Source of the DNA: Geodermatophilus sp. DSM 44513 | GTDB taxonomy: Bacteria; Actinomycetota; Actinomycetes; Mycobacteriales; Geodermatophilaceae | Length of the DNA stretch: 64,000 nucleotides | NCBI RefSeq assembly: GCF_032460525.1 | Contig: NZ_CP135963.1 | Coordinates: 1,798,001-1,862,000, forward strand | Reading direction: 5' to 3' | In this document: positions 53,689-64,000 of the stretch, piece after piece | Layout of the letters: every line of letters begins with the position of its first letter | Position numbering within the stretch: position 1 is the stretch's first letter | Program-made: the position numbers and the translations under genes | The notes under the pieces: generated by a model | Database searches by the model: none | Told to the model about the DNA's origin: nothing | The model's input: the letters and a program-made list of their open reading frames with translations, nothing else

Positions 53689-55165
53689 GACCACCCCCAC
53701 CCGGGAGGAGTTCGCCGCACTCGACCAGCCGGTGGTCCCGGTCACCCGCCGGCTGCTGGCCGACGGGGAGACCGCCGTCGGCGTCTACCGCAAGCTGGCC
53801 GGCAACCGGCCTGGCACGGTGCTGCTCGAGTCCGCCGAGCAGGGCAAGCAGTGGAGCCGGTACAGCTTCGTCGGCGTGCGCAGCGCCGGGGTGCTCACCG
53901 AGCGGGACGGCGCCGCGCTGTGGCTGGGGGAGCCGCTGCCCGGCCTGACCGAGGACCTCCCCGGGGACCCGCTGGCCGCCGTCCGCACCCTGGCCCGCCG
54001 GCTGCGCTCCCCGCGCCGCCCGGACCTACCCCGGCTGACCGGCGGGCTGGTCGGCTACCTCGGCTACGACGTCGTCCGGCGGCTGGAACGGCTGCCGGAG
54101 ACCAGCACCGACGACCTCGGCATGCCCGAGCTGGCGCTCGCGCTGGTCACCGACCTCGCGGTGCTGGACCACCACGACGGCACGGTGCTGCTCATCGCCA
54201 ACGCGCTCACCGGCGACTACGACGACGCGGTGACCCGGCTGGACGCCATGGCGGCGGACCTCACCGAGGCCGGGCCGTCCGGGGTGGCCGCCTTCGCCAC
54301 CGCCGAGCCGCCGCCGGTGCGCTCCAACATGGCGCCGGGGGAGTACCAGGCCGGGGTCGAGACCGTCCGCGAGCACATCCGGGCCGGCGACGCCTTCCAG
54401 GTGGTCCTGGCCCAGCGCTTCGAGGTGCCCACCGACGTCGACGCGCTGGACCTCTACCGGGTGCTGCGGGCGACTAACCCGTCGCCCTACATGTACCTGC
54501 TGCGCTTCGCCGGCCGGGAGTCGCCGTTCGACGTCGTCGGCTCCTCGCCGGAGGCGCTGGTGACGGTGACCGGCAGCTCGGCCGTCGTCCACCCGCCGGC
54601 CGGCACCCGCCCGCGCGGGGCGACCCCCGAGGAGGACGTGCGGCTGGCCGAGGGCCTGCTGGCCGACCCCAAGGAGCGCGCCGAGCACGTGATGCTGGTC
54701 GACCTGGCCCGCAACGACCTTGGCCGGGTGTGCCTGCCGGGTTCGGTCGAGGTGCCCGACTTCATGCGCGTGGAGCACTACAGCCACGTCATGCACCTGG
54801 TGTCCACCGTCGCCGGGGAGGTCGCGCCCGAGTGGGACGCCCTGGACGTGTTCGACGCGACCTTCCCCGCCGGCACGGTGTCCGGGGCGCCCAAGCCGCG
54901 CGCGATGGAGATCATCGAGTCGCTGGAGCCCAGCCGGCGGGCGCTCTACGCCGGGACGGTGGGCTACGTGGACGCCAGCGGGGACCTCGACATGGCCATC
55001 GCCATCCGGACGGCGGTGCTGCACGAGGGCCGGGCCTACGTGCAGGCCGGAGCCGGGATCGTCGCCGACAGCGATCCGGCGACCGAGGAGGCCGAGACCC
55101 GGCACAAGGCGCGGGCGGTGCTCGCGGCGATCGCGACGGCGGAGGGGATGCGGGAGCTCCCGTGA
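53675..55165 (+). CDS. trpE: Anthranilate synthase component I
   Basis: Converts chorismate to anthranilate with glutamine-derived ammonia from TrpG (not in this window). The 496-residue protein has the Anth_synt_I N-terminal domain and the chorismate-binding domain. [12 protein letters not shown], the [10 protein letters not shown] stretch, GSSPEALV and the C-terminal [17 protein letters not shown] and [14 protein letters not shown] carry active-site residues. The GTG lies inside hisI, so there is no room for a classical trp attenuator leader. Confidence 0.96.
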   Translation: MRLGETTPTREEFAALDQPVVPVTRRLLADGETAVGVYRKLAGNRPGTVLLESAEQGKQWSRYSFVGVRSAGVLTERDGAALWLGEPLPGLTEDLPGDPLAAVRTLARRLRSPRRPDLPRLTGGLVGYLGYDVVRRLERLPETSTDDLGMPELALALVTDLAVLDHHDGTVLLIANALTGDYDDAVTRLDAMAADLTEAGPSGVAAFATAEPPPVRSNMAPGEYQAGVETVREHIRAGDAFQVVLAQRFEVPTDVDALDLYRVLRATNPSPYMYLLRFAGRESPFDVVGSSPEALVTVTGSSAVVHPPAGTRPRGATPEEDVRLAEGLLADPKERAEHVMLVDLARNDLGRVCLPGSVEVPDFMRVEHYSHVMHLVSTVAGEVAPEWDALDVFDATFPAGTVSGAPKPRAMEIIESLEPSRRALYAGTVGYVDASGDLDMAIAIRTAVLHEGRAYVQAGAGIVADSDPATEEAETRHKARAVLAAIATAEGMRELP

Positions 55166-55773
55166 GCGGGCGGTCCCGCCGGGAGCTGCCCGCGGCCGTC
55201 GCCGGTGCGGCGGTGGCCGGCGCGCTGGCGCTGTCCACCGGCGGCCAGACCTGGCTGGCCGCGACCGTCACCCGCCCGGCGCCCCTGCCGCCGGTCACCG
55301 AGCAGCTGACCGGCTCCGAGCTCGCCCCGCTGGTCCCGGCCGGCGGCCTGGTGCTGCTGGCCGCGGCCGCCGCGCTGCTCGCCGTGCGCGGCACCGGGCG
55401 GGTGCTGGTCGGCCTGCTGGCCGCCGTGGCCGGCGGGGTGCTGGGCTGGTCGGGCCTGCGCACCCTGCTCGCCGACGCGGACGCCACGGCCGCGGGGGTG
55501 CTCGCCGCGACCCCCGGCAGCACGACCAGCGCCTCGGTGCAGGCCGCGTGGCCGGTGCTCGCCGTCGTCGCCGGGCTGCTGGCGGCCGCGGCCGGCCTGC
55601 TGACCGTGCTGCGCGGGCGGGGCTGGCCGGGGCTGGGCCGCCGCCACGAGCGGCCCGCGGCCACCGGACCGGCCCCGCGGCGCGAGCGGAGCGACGAGGA
55701 CCGCGCCCTGGACGCCTGGCGGGCCCTGGACCGCGGTGAGGACCCCACCGAGGAGCGGACCGAACAGCGCTGA
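55162..55773 (+). CDS. Trp-operon-associated membrane protein (TIGR02234-like)
   Basis: A 203-residue protein with four hydrophobic helices and a hydrophilic, charged C-terminal tail (from about residue 155). It matches in size, layout and position the actinobacterial Trp-associated membrane protein family found between trpE and trpC. The function is unknown; transport or sensing of an aromatic compound is a guess from context. The GTG overlaps the trpE stop as GTGA. Confidence 0.85.
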   Translation: MSGRSRRELPAAVAGAAVAGALALSTGGQTWLAATVTRPAPLPPVTEQLTGSELAPLVPAGGLVLLAAAAALLAVRGTGRVLVGLLAAVAGGVLGWSGLRTLLADADATAAGVLAATPGSTTSASVQAAWPVLAVVAGLLAAAAGLLTVLRGRGWPGLGRRHERPAATGPAPRRERSDEDRALDAWRALDRGEDPTEERTEQR

Positions 55774-55811
55774 GTACCCGGGCCCACCGGCGCCACACCC
55801 ACCCGGGGGAC

Positions 55812-55850
55812 GGCGGCGTCGCCCCCGCGGGGAGTGGGGCGGTCGCCGCC
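55812..55850 (+). terminator. Hairpin upstream of trpC
   Basis: GGCGGCG-T-CGCCCC (55812-55825) pairs with GGGGCG-GT-CGCCGCC (55836-55850). It follows the trp-associated membrane gene and stands just before a TAGAGT hexamer, so it may end or attenuate the trpE transcript. Confidence 0.5.
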
Positions 55851-55852
55851 TC

Positions 55853-55858
55853 TAGAGT
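55853..55858 (+). promoter_or_regulatory. Putative -10 hexamer of trpC
   Basis: TAGAGT, about 90 nt before the trpC GTG. It could drive trpC separately. Confidence 0.4.
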
Positions 55859-55949
55859 GGGTCCACGGATCGGGTCCCGGCCGGGGCCGCGCCCCGAGGT
55901 GGTCCGACACGGCCCTGCGGGCGGAGGACGAGCAGCAGCGGGAGGACTC

Positions 55950-56759
55950 GTGTCCGTGCTCGACGAGATCGTCGCCGGCGTCCGTGCGGACCTCGCCGTC
56001 CGCGAGGCCGGCACCCCCCTGGCGGAGGTCAAGGCCGCCGCCGCGGACGCCCGCCCACCCCTGGACGCCCTGGCCGCGCTGCGCGCCCCCGGTGTCGGCG
56101 TCATCGCCGAGGTCAAGCGGCAGAGCCCGTCCAAGGGCGCGCTCGCCGACATCCCCGACCCCGCGGTGCTGGCCCGGCAGTACGCCGACGGCGGCGCGCG
56201 GGTGGTCAGCGTGCTCACCGAGCGCCGCCGCTTCGGCGGGGGGCAGGCCGACCTGGCCGCGGTCCGCGCCGCGGTCGACGTCCCGGTGCTGTGCAAGGAC
56301 TTCGTCGTCACCAGCTACCAGGTGCACGAGGCGCGCGCGCACGGCGCCGACGTCGTCCTGCTGATCGTCGCCGCGCTGGAGCAGAACGCGCTGGTCGGCC
56401 TGCTGGAGCGGGTGGAGTCCCTGGGCATGACCGCGCTGGTGGAGGTGCACACCGAGGCCGAGGCCGACCGGGCACTCGCCGCCGGCGCCGCGGTGATCGG
56501 CGTCAACGCCCGCGACCTCACCACCCTGCAGGTCGACCGCTCCACCTTCGAGCGGATCGCGCCGGGGCTGCCGTCGGGGGTGGTCAAGGTCGCCGAGTCC
56601 GGCGTCCGCGGGCCGCACGACCTGATCTCCTACGCCGCGGCCGGGGCCGACGCCGTCCTCGTCGGCGAGGGCCTGGTCACCGCCGGCGACGCCCGCCAGG
56701 CGGTGGCCGACCTGGTGACCGCCGGGGCGCACCCGGCCACCCCGCACACCCCCCGCTGA
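55950..56759 (+). CDS. trpC: Indole-3-glycerol phosphate synthase
   Basis: A 269-residue monofunctional IGPS TIM barrel with no TrpF fusion. Signatures are [12 protein letters not shown] (catalytic Lys and Glu region), [18 protein letters not shown] with the catalytic Lys, [10 protein letters not shown] and VAESGVRG. The GTG at 55950 is chosen because GGAGGA lies 3 nt upstream and the conserved [10 protein letters not shown] starts there; an upstream extension is Arg/Gly-rich and unlike the family. Confidence 0.96.
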   Translation: MSVLDEIVAGVRADLAVREAGTPLAEVKAAAADARPPLDALAALRAPGVGVIAEVKRQSPSKGALADIPDPAVLARQYADGGARVVSVLTERRRFGGGQADLAAVRAAVDVPVLCKDFVVTSYQVHEARAHGADVVLLIVAALEQNALVGLLERVESLGMTALVEVHTEAEADRALAAGAAVIGVNARDLTTLQVDRSTFERIAPGLPSGVVKVAESGVRGPHDLISYAAAGADAVLVGEGLVTAGDARQAVADLVTAGAHPATPHTPR

Positions 56760-56788
56760 CCCCGGGCGCCGAGGGCGGCCCGTCGGGA

Positions 56789-56874
56789 TCCGGCGACTCC
56801 CGCGCCGTTGCCCCTTCTTGCGCGCTGCTGCTCCGGCGCCCGAGTGCAGGGAACGGCGCGAGAGTCGGAGCCGG
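56789..56874. repeat. Long imperfect inverted repeat between trpC and trpB
   Basis: The left arm TCCGGCGACTCCCGCGCCGT (from 56789) and the right arm ending near 56874 pair over GACTC/GAGTC, CGCGCCGTT/AACGGCGCG and TCCGGC/GCCGGA, separated by about 35 bases that themselves are palindromic in part. It looks like a REP element, terminator or structured RNA. Only one copy is in the window. Confidence 0.55.
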
Positions 56875-56939
56875 AGCCGGCGGCCCGGCGCGCTGACCCC
56901 CTCCACCACCTGCACCGCGAGACGCGGGACACTGGGGGC

Positions 56940-58331
56940 ATGACCACCAGCGCCGTCCGCCCGCCCGAGCCGCGACTCGAGCCGACGCGCCCGAGCTGGC
57001 CGGACGCCACCGGCCACTTCGGGGTCTTCGGCGGCCGCTTCGTGCCCGAGGCGCTGATCGCCGCCCTCGACGAGCTGACCGCCGCCTACCGCGCCATGCG
57101 CGTCGACCCGGCCTTCACCGCCGAGTTCGCCGCGCTGCAGCGGGACTACACCGGCCGGCCCAGCCCCATCACCGAGGTGCCCAGGTTCGCCGAGCACGCG
57201 GGCGGCGCGCGCATCTGGCTCAAGCGCGAGGACCTCAACCACACCGGCTCGCACAAGATCAACAACGTGCTGGGCCAGGCGCTGCTGACCCGGCGGATCG
57301 GCAAGCAGCGGGTCATCGCCGAGACCGGGGCCGGGCAGCACGGCGTGGCCACCGCGACCGCGGCGGCGCTCATGGGGCTGTCCTGCACGGTCTACATGGG
57401 CGAGGAGGACACCCGCCGCCAGGCGCTCAACGTCGCCCGGATGCGGCTGCTCGGCGCCGAGGTCGTGCCGGTCACCACCGGCTCGCGCACCCTCAAGGAC
57501 GCCATCAACGAGGCCTTCCGCGACTGGGTCACCAACGTCGAGACGACGAACTACGTCTTCGGCACCGTCGCCGGCCCGCACCCCTTCCCCGAGATGGTCC
57601 GCGACTTCCAGCGGGTGATCGGCGACGAGGCGCGCGCCCAGCTCCTCGAGCGGGAGGGCCGGCTGCCCGACGCCGTGCTGGCCTGCGTCGGCGGCGGCTC
57701 CAACGCCATCGGCGTCTTCACCGCCTTCGTGCCCGACGCCGGCGTGCGGCTGGTCGGCCTGGAGGCCGGGGGCGACGGCGTGGCCACCGGCCGGCACGCG
57801 GCCAGCATCACCGGTGGGACGCCGGGGGTGCTGCACGGCGCCCGCTCCTACCTGCTGCAGGACGACAACGGCCAGACCGTCGAGTCGCACTCGATCAGCG
57901 CCGGCCTGGACTACCCGGGCGTGGGGCCCGAGCACTCCCACCTGCACGACATCGGCCGGGCGGAGTACCGGCCGGTCACCGACGCCGAGGCCATGGAGGC
58001 CTTCGCGCTGCTGTGCCGCACCGAGGGCATCATCCCGGCCATCGAGTCCGCCCACGCGCTGGCCGGCGCGCTGACGCTGGGCCGCGAGCTCGGGCCGGAC
58101 GCCGTCCTGCTGGTCAACCTCTCCGGCCGCGGCGACAAGGACGTCGAGACGGCCAGCGCCTGGTTCGGCCTGGGCGGGCGCGGCGCCCCGACCGACGAGG
58201 ACGAGCGGGCGGTGGAGGCCGGCCGCGGCGCGGACCCCGGGCCGGGCCTGGACACCGACCAGCGGCCCACCGAGGGCGCGGTGGCCAACGGCGAGGCGGT
58301 CGCCGGGCCCGACGCCGGGAGCCAGGCGTGA
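56940..58331 (+). CDS. trpB: Tryptophan synthase beta chain
   Basis: PLP enzyme that joins indole and serine. The 463-residue protein has the PLP lysine in [27 protein letters not shown], the GGGSNAIG phosphate loop and the SGRGDKDV end of the fold. About 50 extra residues, acidic and Gly/Ala-rich, follow the normal C-terminus (ASAWFGL). The ATG at 56940 starts [11 protein letters not shown]. Its stop overlaps trpA as GTGA. Confidence 0.96.
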   Translation: MTTSAVRPPEPRLEPTRPSWPDATGHFGVFGGRFVPEALIAALDELTAAYRAMRVDPAFTAEFAALQRDYTGRPSPITEVPRFAEHAGGARIWLKREDLNHTGSHKINNVLGQALLTRRIGKQRVIAETGAGQHGVATATAAALMGLSCTVYMGEEDTRRQALNVARMRLLGAEVVPVTTGSRTLKDAINEAFRDWVTNVETTNYVFGTVAGPHPFPEMVRDFQRVIGDEARAQLLEREGRLPDAVLACVGGGSNAIGVFTAFVPDAGVRLVGLEAGGDGVATGRHAASITGGTPGVLHGARSYLLQDDNGQTVESHSISAGLDYPGVGPEHSHLHDIGRAEYRPVTDAEAMEAFALLCRTEGIIPAIESAHALAGALTLGRELGPDAVLLVNLSGRGDKDVETASAWFGLGGRGAPTDEDERAVEAGRGADPGPGLDTDQRPTEGAVANGEAVAGPDAGSQA

Positions 58332-59128
58332 GTGGGCTCGCCGACCGCATCGGTGCCGCCCGCGCCGAGGGCCGGGCGGCGCTGATCGCCTACCTGCCGG
58401 TGGGCTACCCCGACGTCCCCGGCTCGATCGAGGCCATGGCCGCCGCGGTCGACGGCGGCGCGGACGTCGTCGAGATCGGCGTCCCCTACAGCGACCCGGG
58501 GATGGACGGCCCGGTCATCCAGCAGGCCGTCGACCCGGCCGTGCGCGCCGGCGTCGGCATGCCCGCCGTGCTGCAGGCCGTCGAGGCGGTCGCCGCGGCC
58601 GGTGCGGTGCCGGTCGTGATGAGCTACTGGAACCCGGTCGAGCGCTACGGCGTGGACCGCTTCGCCGCCGACCTGGCCGCCGCCGGGGGCGCCGGCGCCA
58701 TCACCCCCGACCTGATCCCCGACGAGGCCGGGCCGTGGCTGGCGGCCTCGGAGTCCCGCGACCTCGACCGGGTCTTCCTCGTCGCCCCGTCGTCCACCGA
58801 CGCCCGGCTGGCCGCGACCACGGCGGCCTGCCGCGGCTTCGTCTACGCCGCCTCCACCATGGGCGTCACCGGCACCCGGGCCACCGTGGGCGACGCGGCG
58901 GAGGAGCTGGTCGCCCGCACCCGGGCCGCGGCGCCGGACCTCGCCGTCTGCGTGGGCCTCGGCGTCTCGAACGGGGACCAGGCCGCCGAGGTCGCCGCCT
59001 TCGCCGACGGCGTGATCGTCGGGTCGGCCTACGTCCGCGAACTGCTCGAGGGCCGGGGCGCCGACGGGGTGCGCCGGCTGTCGGCGGACCTGGCGGCGGG
59101 CGTCCGCCGCCCGGTCGCCGCCCGGTGA
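58328..59128 (+). CDS. trpA: Tryptophan synthase alpha chain
   Basis: A 266-residue TIM barrel that releases indole from IGP and channels it to TrpB. The catalytic Glu and Asp lie in [38 protein letters not shown] and VGLGVSNG are standard. GTG start overlaps trpB and the stop overlaps lgt as GTGA, so trpB-trpA-lgt is a coupled set. Confidence 0.97.
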   Translation: MSGLADRIGAARAEGRAALIAYLPVGYPDVPGSIEAMAAAVDGGADVVEIGVPYSDPGMDGPVIQQAVDPAVRAGVGMPAVLQAVEAVAAAGAVPVVMSYWNPVERYGVDRFAADLAAAGGAGAITPDLIPDEAGPWLAASESRDLDRVFLVAPSSTDARLAATTAACRGFVYAASTMGVTGTRATVGDAAEELVARTRAAAPDLAVCVGLGVSNGDQAAEVAAFADGVIVGSAYVRELLEGRGADGVRRLSADLAAGVRRPVAAR

Positions 59129-60111
59129 GCACCGGCACCGTGACCGTCTGGGCCGCCCTCCCCAGCCCCACGCAGAGCGTCTGGCAGCTGGGCCCGCTGC
59201 CGCTGCGCGCCTACGCGCTGTGCATCATCGCCGGCATCGTGGCGGCCGCCGTGCTCACCGAGCGCCGCTGGGTGGCCCGCGGTGGCGCCCCCGGCGACGT
59301 CCTGGACATCGCCGTGTGGGCGGTGCCGTTCGGGATCGTCGGCGGCCGGCTCTACCACGTGCTCAGCAGCCCCCGGCCCTACTTCGGCGAGGGCGGCGAC
59401 CCGCTGCGCGCGCTGGCCATCTGGGAGGGCGGTCTGGGCATCTGGGGCGCGATCGCCCTCGGCGGGGTCGGCGCCTGGATCGCCTGCCGCCGCCGCGGCA
59501 TCCCGCTGCCGGCCTTCGCCGACGCGCTGGCCCCCGGGCTGCTCGTCGCCCAGGCGATCGGCCGGCTGGGCAACTGGTTCAACAACGAGCTCTACGGCCG
59601 CGCCACCGACCTGCCGTGGGCCCTGACCGTCTACGAGTGGACCGGCACGCAGGCCGCCGTCGGCCCGGACGGGCAGCCGCTGGTGCTGGGCACCTTCCAC
59701 CCCACGTTCCTCTACGAGCTGCTGTGGAACCTGGCCGCCGCGGCCGTGGTGGTCTGGGCCGACCGGCGCTTCCGGCTCAGCCACGGGCGGGCCTTCGCGC
59801 TCTACGTCGCCCTCTACTGCGCCGGCCGGCTGTGGATCGAGCTGCTGCGCACCGACCCCGCGGAGACCATCGGCGGGGTCCGGCTCAACGTCTACACCTC
59901 CGTCGTCGTCGGGCTGCTGGCCGTCGCGTACCTGGTCTGGCAGCGCGGCCGGCCCCGCGAGGTGGTCACCCGGGGGAGTGTGGCTGCGGACACCCGCTCG
60001 CGCCCCACCGACGAGGGCGACACCGCCCCGGCGGTGGCCCCGGGCACGGCCGAGGCGCGCGACGGCGAAGACCCTGGTGGGGACGGCGTTCGGCGACACC
60101 CCGACACCTGA
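59125..60111 (+). CDS. lgt: Prolipoprotein diacylglyceryl transferase
   Basis: Membrane enzyme that attaches diacylglycerol to the lipobox cysteine of prolipoproteins, the step before LspA. The 328-residue protein has seven hydrophobic helices and the Lgt signature GRLGNWFNNELYG, preceded by VGGRLYHV and followed by HPTFLYELLWN. A hydrophilic tail of about 50 residues extends the C-terminus, common in actinobacteria. The trpA-lgt link is also common in this phylum. GTGA overlap with trpA. Confidence 0.95.
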   Translation: MSTGTVTVWAALPSPTQSVWQLGPLPLRAYALCIIAGIVAAAVLTERRWVARGGAPGDVLDIAVWAVPFGIVGGRLYHVLSSPRPYFGEGGDPLRALAIWEGGLGIWGAIALGGVGAWIACRRRGIPLPAFADALAPGLLVAQAIGRLGNWFNNELYGRATDLPWALTVYEWTGTQAAVGPDGQPLVLGTFHPTFLYELLWNLAAAAVVVWADRRFRLSHGRAFALYVALYCAGRLWIELLRTDPAETIGGVRLNVYTSVVVGLLAVAYLVWQRGRPREVVTRGSVAADTRSRPTDEGDTAPAVAPGTAEARDGEDPGGDGVRRHPDT

Positions 60112-60430
60112 GGACGACGCGCCGCCGGCTCGATCCGTCCGCACGAGATCGGTCGGTCGTCTGTGTACCCTTCTGCCAAGGCCCCACGGTGATCCTGGCG
60201 GGGCCGCAACGCGTCGGAACCGGGCCAGTGCTGCCCCGCGGACGACAGCCCCGGGCCACCACCCCGGGGCCTCGCCACGCCGGGTCGGCCGACGGTCCCG
60301 GACCGTGTGCGGCCTCCCCGCCTGCAGTGCCCCCGCTCCTCTGCCCTCAGACCACCGGCCGGGCCCCCGCCCCCGCCCCTCCCGTCAGCGCCGACGGTGA
60401 CCCGGGCGGCGTGCCGACGACGGGAGTGTC
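60112..60430. other. 319-bp leader/intergenic region upstream of gltB
   Basis: No gene seen. A short hairpin with arms GGCCCC (60180-60185) and GGGGCC (60200-60205) follows a possible -10 (TACCCT at 60166-60171, in GTGTACCCTTCTG). The following 200 bases are C-rich with short repeats. I do not recognise a known riboswitch. It may be a long regulatory 5' leader for gltB. Confidence 0.45.
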
Positions 60431-63400
60431 ATGTCCGACCCCACCGCCCCCGCCGCTCTCTCGCCGGCCCCCGGCGCGCCGACCCCCGCCCCCCGCCGCG
60501 GCGTGCCGTTCTCGGCCGTGCCGCCGGCGTCCGGGCTGTACGACCCGGCCAACGACACGGACGCCTGCGGCGTCGCCCTCGTCGCCGACGTGCAGGGTCG
60601 CCCCAGCCGCCGGATCGTGGCCGCCGGGCTCACGGCGCTGCACAACCTCGACCACCGGGGCGCGGCCGGGTCAGAGCCGAACTCCGGGGACGGCGCCGGC
60701 ATCCTCACCCAGGTGCCCGACGCGCTGCTGCGCGCCGAGGTGGACTTCGACCTCCCGCCGCTGGGCGAGTACGCCGTCGGCATCGCCTTCCTGCCGGTGG
60801 ACGACGCCGAGCGGGCCGCCCGGCTGGCCGACGTCGACCGCCTCGCCGCCGAGGAGGGCCTGACCGTCCTGGGCTGGCGCGAGCTGCCGGTCGACCCCGA
60901 CGGCGCCGACGTCGGCCCCACCGCGCGGGCGGTCATGCCGCACTTCGCGCAGCTGTTCGTCGCCGAGACCATCGGCGCGCGCGCGGACTCCCGGGCCTTC
61001 GGCGGCGGGGTCGCCGTGCACGGCGTCACCCGGCTGGAGCGGCGCGCCTTCGTGCTGCGCAAGCGGGCCGAGCGGGCCGCCACCGAGGCCGGCAGCTCCC
61101 TCTACGTCGCCTCGCTGTCCAGCCGCACCATCACCTACAAGGGCATGCTGACCACCGACCAGCTGCCCGCGTTCTTCCCCGACCTGCGCGACGAGCGCTA
61201 CGCGTCGGCGATCGCGCTGGTGCACAGCCGGTTCTCCACCAACACCTTCCCCAGCTGGCCGCTGGCCCACCCGTTCCGGCTGATCGCGCACAACGGCGAG
61301 ATCAACACCATCAAGGGCAACCGGAACCGGATGCGCGCCCGCGAGGCGAAGCTGGAGACGGCGCTGTTCGACGGCCCCGCCGGCCCCGCCTCCGAGCTGG
61401 GCCTGGAGCGCCTCTTCCCGGTCACCGCGAGCGACTTCAGCGACTCGGCGACCTTCGACGAGGTGCTGGAGCTGCTGCACCTGTCCGGCCGCTCGCTGCC
61501 GCACGCGGTGCTCATGATGATCCCGGAGGCGTGGGAGAACCACGACGAGATGGACCCGGCCCGCCGGGCCTTCTACCGGTTCCACGCCTCGATCATGGAG
61601 CCCTGGGACGGGCCGGCCGCGGTCGCGTTCACCGACGGCACGCTCATCGGCGCCGTCCTGGACCGCAACGGGCTGCGCCCCGGGCGCTGGTGGCACACCC
61701 GGGACGACCTGGTCGTGCTGGCCAGCGAGGTCGGCGTGCTGGACATCCCCGACGCCGACGTGGTCGCCAAGGGCCGGCTGCAGCCGGGCCGGATGTTCCT
61801 CGTCGACACCGCCGCCGGGCGGATCGTCTCCGACGAGGAGGTCAAGGGCGCCCTGGCCGCCGAGCACCCCTACGACGACTGGCTGCACGCCGGCCTGGTG
61901 CACCTGCCGCAGCTGCCCGAGCGGCGGCGGGCGCGGCCCAGCCACGAGTCCGTCGTCCGCCGCCAGCAGCTGTTCGGCTACACCGAGGAGGACCTGCGGG
62001 TCCTGCTCACCCCGATGGCGTCCTCGGGCACCGAGCCGATCGGCTCGATGGGCACCGACACCCCCGTCGCGGCGCTGTCGGACCGCTCCCGGCCGCTCTA
62101 CGACTACTTCGGGCAGCTGTTCGCCCAGGTGACCAACCCGCCGCTGGACGCCATCCGCGAGGAGCTGGTCACCAGCCTGGGCCGCACCTTCGGCCCCGAG
62201 CAGAACCTGCTGCAGGCCACCCCGGCGTCCTGCCGTCAGCTGTTCCTGCCCTACCCGGTCATCGACAACGACGAGCTGGCCAAGATCCTGCACATCGACG
62301 ACGACGGCGACCTGCCCGGCTACGCCGCCGTCCGGATCACCGGCCACTACGACGTCTCCGGTGGCGGGCCGGCGCTCACCCAGGCGGTCGAGCAGCTGCG
62401 CACCAAGGTGAGCAAGGCCATCGCCGCCGGCGCCCGGGTCATCGTGCTGTCCGACCGGGACTGCGACGAGAGCCGCGCCCCGATCCCCTCGCTGCTGATG
62501 ACCGCCGCCGTCCACCACCACCTCGTGCGGCAGAAGACCCGCATGGAGGTCGGCCTGGTCGTCGAGTCCGGCGACTGCCGCGAGGTGCACCACGTCGCGC
62601 TGCTGCTCGGCTACGGCGCGGCCGCGGTCAACCCCTACCTGGCGTTCGAGTCCATCGAGGACCTCATCCGCGACGGCGTGCTGACCGGCATCCAGCCGGC
62701 GCAGGCGGTGCGCAACGTGGTCAAGGCGCTCGGCAAGGGCGTCCTGAAGGTCATGAGCAAGATGGGCATCAGCACCGTCGGCTCCTACACGATGGCGCAG
62801 ATCTTCGAGGCGGTCGGCCTGTCCCAGGAGGTCGTCGACGAGTACTTCACCGGCACGTCGGCACCCCTCGGCGGCGTCGGCATCGACGTCCTCGCCGAGG
62901 AGGTGGCCATGCGCCACCGCCGTGCCTACCCGGAGAACCCCACCGAGCGCGCCCACCGGCGGCTGGAGACCGGCGGGGAGTACCAGTGGCGCCGCGAGGG
63001 CGAGGTGCACCTGTTCAACCCGGAGACGGTGTTCCTGCTGCAGCACGCCACCCGGTCCCGGCAGTTCGAGGTGTTCCAGAAGTACACCGACACCGTGGAC
63101 GGGCTGTCCCGGGAGTCGGCCACCCTGCGCGGGCTGTTCGACCTGCGCACCGGCGTGCGCCCCCCGGTGCCGATCGAGGAGGTCGAGCCGGTCAGCGAGA
63201 TCGTCCGGCGGTTCCAGACCGGGGCGATGAGCTACGGCTCGATCTCCCAGGAGGCGCACGAGACCCTCGCCATCGCCATGAACCGGCTCGGCGGCCGGTC
63301 CAACACCGGCGAGGGCGGCGAGGACCCCGACCGCTACGCGCCCGACCCCAACGGCGACCTGCGGCGCTCCTCGATCAAGCAGGTGGCCTCCGGGCGGTTC

Positions 63401-64000
63401 GGCGTGACCAGCGAGTACCTGGTGAACGCCGACGACATCCAGATCAAGATGGCGCAGGGCGCCAAGCCCGGCGAGGGCGGCCAGCTGCCCGGCGGCAAGG
63501 TGTACCCGTGGGTGGCCCGCACCCGGCACTCCACCCCCGGCGTCGGGCTGATCAGCCCGCCCCCGCACCACGACATCTACTCGATCGAGGACCTCAAGCA
63601 GCTCATCCACGACCTGAAGAACGCCAACAGCGACGCGCGGATCAACGTGAAGCTGGTGGCCGAGGTGGGCGTCGGCACGGTCGCGGCCGGGGTGAGCAAG
63701 GCCCACGCCGACGTCGTCCTCATCTCCGGGCACGACGGCGGGACGGGCGCGGCACCGCTGACCTCGCTCAAGCACGCCGGCTCGCCCTGGGAGCTGGGGC
63801 TGGCCGAGACCCAGCAGACGCTGCTGGCCAACGGGCTGCGCGACCGGATCGTGGTGCAGGCCGACGGGCAGATGAAGACCGGCCGCGACGTGGTCATCGC
63901 CGCGCTGCTCGGGGCCGAGGAGTACGGCTTCGCCACCGCGCCGCTGATCGTGGCCGGTTGCGTGATGATGCGGGTCTGCCACCTGGACACCTGCCCGGTC
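60431..64000 (+). CDS. gltB: Glutamate synthase large subunit (3' end outside window)
   Basis: Makes glutamate from 2-oxoglutarate and glutamine-derived ammonia. The frame is open from the ATG at 60431 to the window end, 1190 codons. A Pro-rich propeptide precedes Cys46 ([11 protein letters not shown]), the N-terminal nucleophile after processing. The class II glutaminase domain follows ([40 protein letters not shown]), then the central domain and the FMN synthase domain ([31 protein letters not shown], with the start of a CxxxxxC iron-sulfur region at the end). The C-terminal beta-helix domain is missing only because the window ends. Confidence 0.97.
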   Translation, partial: MSDPTAPAALSPAPGAPTPAPRRGVPFSAVPPASGLYDPANDTDACGVALVADVQGRPSRRIVAAGLTALHNLDHRGAAGSEPNSGDGAGILTQVPDALLRAEVDFDLPPLGEYAVGIAFLPVDDAERAARLADVDRLAAEEGLTVLGWRELPVDPDGADVGPTARAVMPHFAQLFVAETIGARADSRAFGGGVAVHGVTRLERRAFVLRKRAERAATEAGSSLYVASLSSRTITYKGMLTTDQLPAFFPDLRDERYASAIALVHSRFSTNTFPSWPLAHPFRLIAHNGEINTIKGNRNRMRAREAKLETALFDGPAGPASELGLERLFPVTASDFSDSATFDEVLELLHLSGRSLPHAVLMMIPEAWENHDEMDPARRAFYRFHASIMEPWDGPAAVAFTDGTLIGAVLDRNGLRPGRWWHTRDDLVVLASEVGVLDIPDADVVAKGRLQPGRMFLVDTAAGRIVSDEEVKGALAAEHPYDDWLHAGLVHLPQLPERRRARPSHESVVRRQQLFGYTEEDLRVLLTPMASSGTEPIGSMGTDTPVAALSDRSRPLYDYFGQLFAQVTNPPLDAIREELVTSLGRTFGPEQNLLQATPASCRQLFLPYPVIDNDELAKILHIDDDGDLPGYAAVRITGHYDVSGGGPALTQAVEQLRTKVSKAIAAGARVIVLSDRDCDESRAPIPSLLMTAAVHHHLVRQKTRMEVGLVVESGDCREVHHVALLLGYGAAAVNPYLAFESIEDLIRDGVLTGIQPAQAVRNVVKALGKGVLKVMSKMGISTVGSYTMAQIFEAVGLSQEVVDEYFTGTSAPLGGVGIDVLAEEVAMRHRRAYPENPTERAHRRLETGGEYQWRREGEVHLFNPETVFLLQHATRSRQFEVFQKYTDTVDGLSRESATLRGLFDLRTGVRPPVPIEEVEPVSEIVRRFQTGAMSYGSISQEAHETLAIAMNRLGGRSNTGEGGEDPDRYAPDPNGDLRRSSIKQVASGRFGVTSEYLVNADDIQIKMAQGAKPGEGGQLPGGKVYPWVARTRHSTPGVGLISPPPHHDIYSIEDLKQLIHDLKNANSDARINVKLVAEVGVGTVAAGVSKAHADVVLISGHDGGTGAAPLTSLKHAGSPWELGLAETQQTLLANGLRDRIVVQADGQMKTGRDVVIAALLGAEEYGFATAPLIVAGCVMMRVCHLDTCPV

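Noticed and set aside
60160..60430. Possible riboswitch upstream of gltB
   Set aside because: I could find only one short hairpin and no conserved core of a known class.
60671..63982. A ~1100-codon minus-strand open frame across gltB
   Set aside because: Antisense shadow of the glutamate synthase gene, with biased composition and no recognisable domain.
1..64000. tRNA, rRNA, CRISPR array, insertion sequence or prophage
   Set aside because: I read the intergenic gaps and found no cloverleaf with a TTCRA-type T-arm, no regularly spaced repeat array, and no transposase or integrase. The only nuclease-like gene is the DUF222/HNH protein.

Overview
The window is a very GC-rich (by eye about three quarters G+C), gene-dense stretch of actinobacterial chromosome. 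Evidence for an actinobacterium includes frequent GTG starts, a division cluster with sepF-yggT-divIVA downstream of ftsZ, a meso-DAP type MurE, a PriA-type HisA, a Trp-operon-associated membrane protein and mycothiol-type DinB-like proteins. Gene content and intergenic repeats remind me of Geodermatophilaceae (Blastococcus/Geodermatophilus/Modestobacter), but that is an inference from memory. I see no rRNA, tRNA, CRISPR array, prophage or insertion sequence.

Layout. Positions 1-16925 hold the division and cell wall (dcw) cluster: ftsI (5' cut), murE, murF, mraY, ftsW, murG, murC, ftsQ, an AhpD-like gene, ftsZ, pgeF, yggS, sepF, yggT and divIVA. No murD lies at its usual place between mraY and ftsW. 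Positions 16988-32234 hold housekeeping genes: a membrane/zinc-site protein, ileS (minus), a cation/proton antiporter, mqo (minus), lspA, an RluD-type pseudouridine synthase, a CPBP protease, dnaE, a DUF2567 protein and a LON-domain protein (minus). Positions 32344-53688 hold a histidine locus (hisD-hisC-hisB, hisH, hisA-ridA-hisF, hisI) opened up by accessory genes: a DUF222/HNH nuclease, small membrane proteins, a minus-strand redox/sulfur set, two DinB-like genes, an AraC regulator, an asymmetric heterodimeric ABC exporter and a flavoprotein. Positions 53675-64000 hold trpE, the Trp-associated membrane protein, trpC, trpB, trpA, lgt and gltB (3' cut). trpD, trpF and trpG are absent; PriA (hisA) probably covers the trpF step.

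Expression signals. Most operon junctions are 4-nt GTGA/ATGA overlaps, which points to translational coupling. About ten genes have a TANNNT-like hexamer only 6-8 nt before the start codon, which points to leaderless transcripts.

The most unusual structure is intergenic. An 83-bp unit is tandemly duplicated between ftsW and murG. Its length turns each unit into a 28-codon mini-ORF whose start and stop overlap its neighbours as GTGA, so the coupling chain survives the insertion. A diverged unit of exactly the same length and arrangement sits at 52557-52643. A second repeat family, a long conserved hairpin, follows the stop codons of six unrelated genes in the sense orientation and looks like a dispersed terminator or REP-like element.
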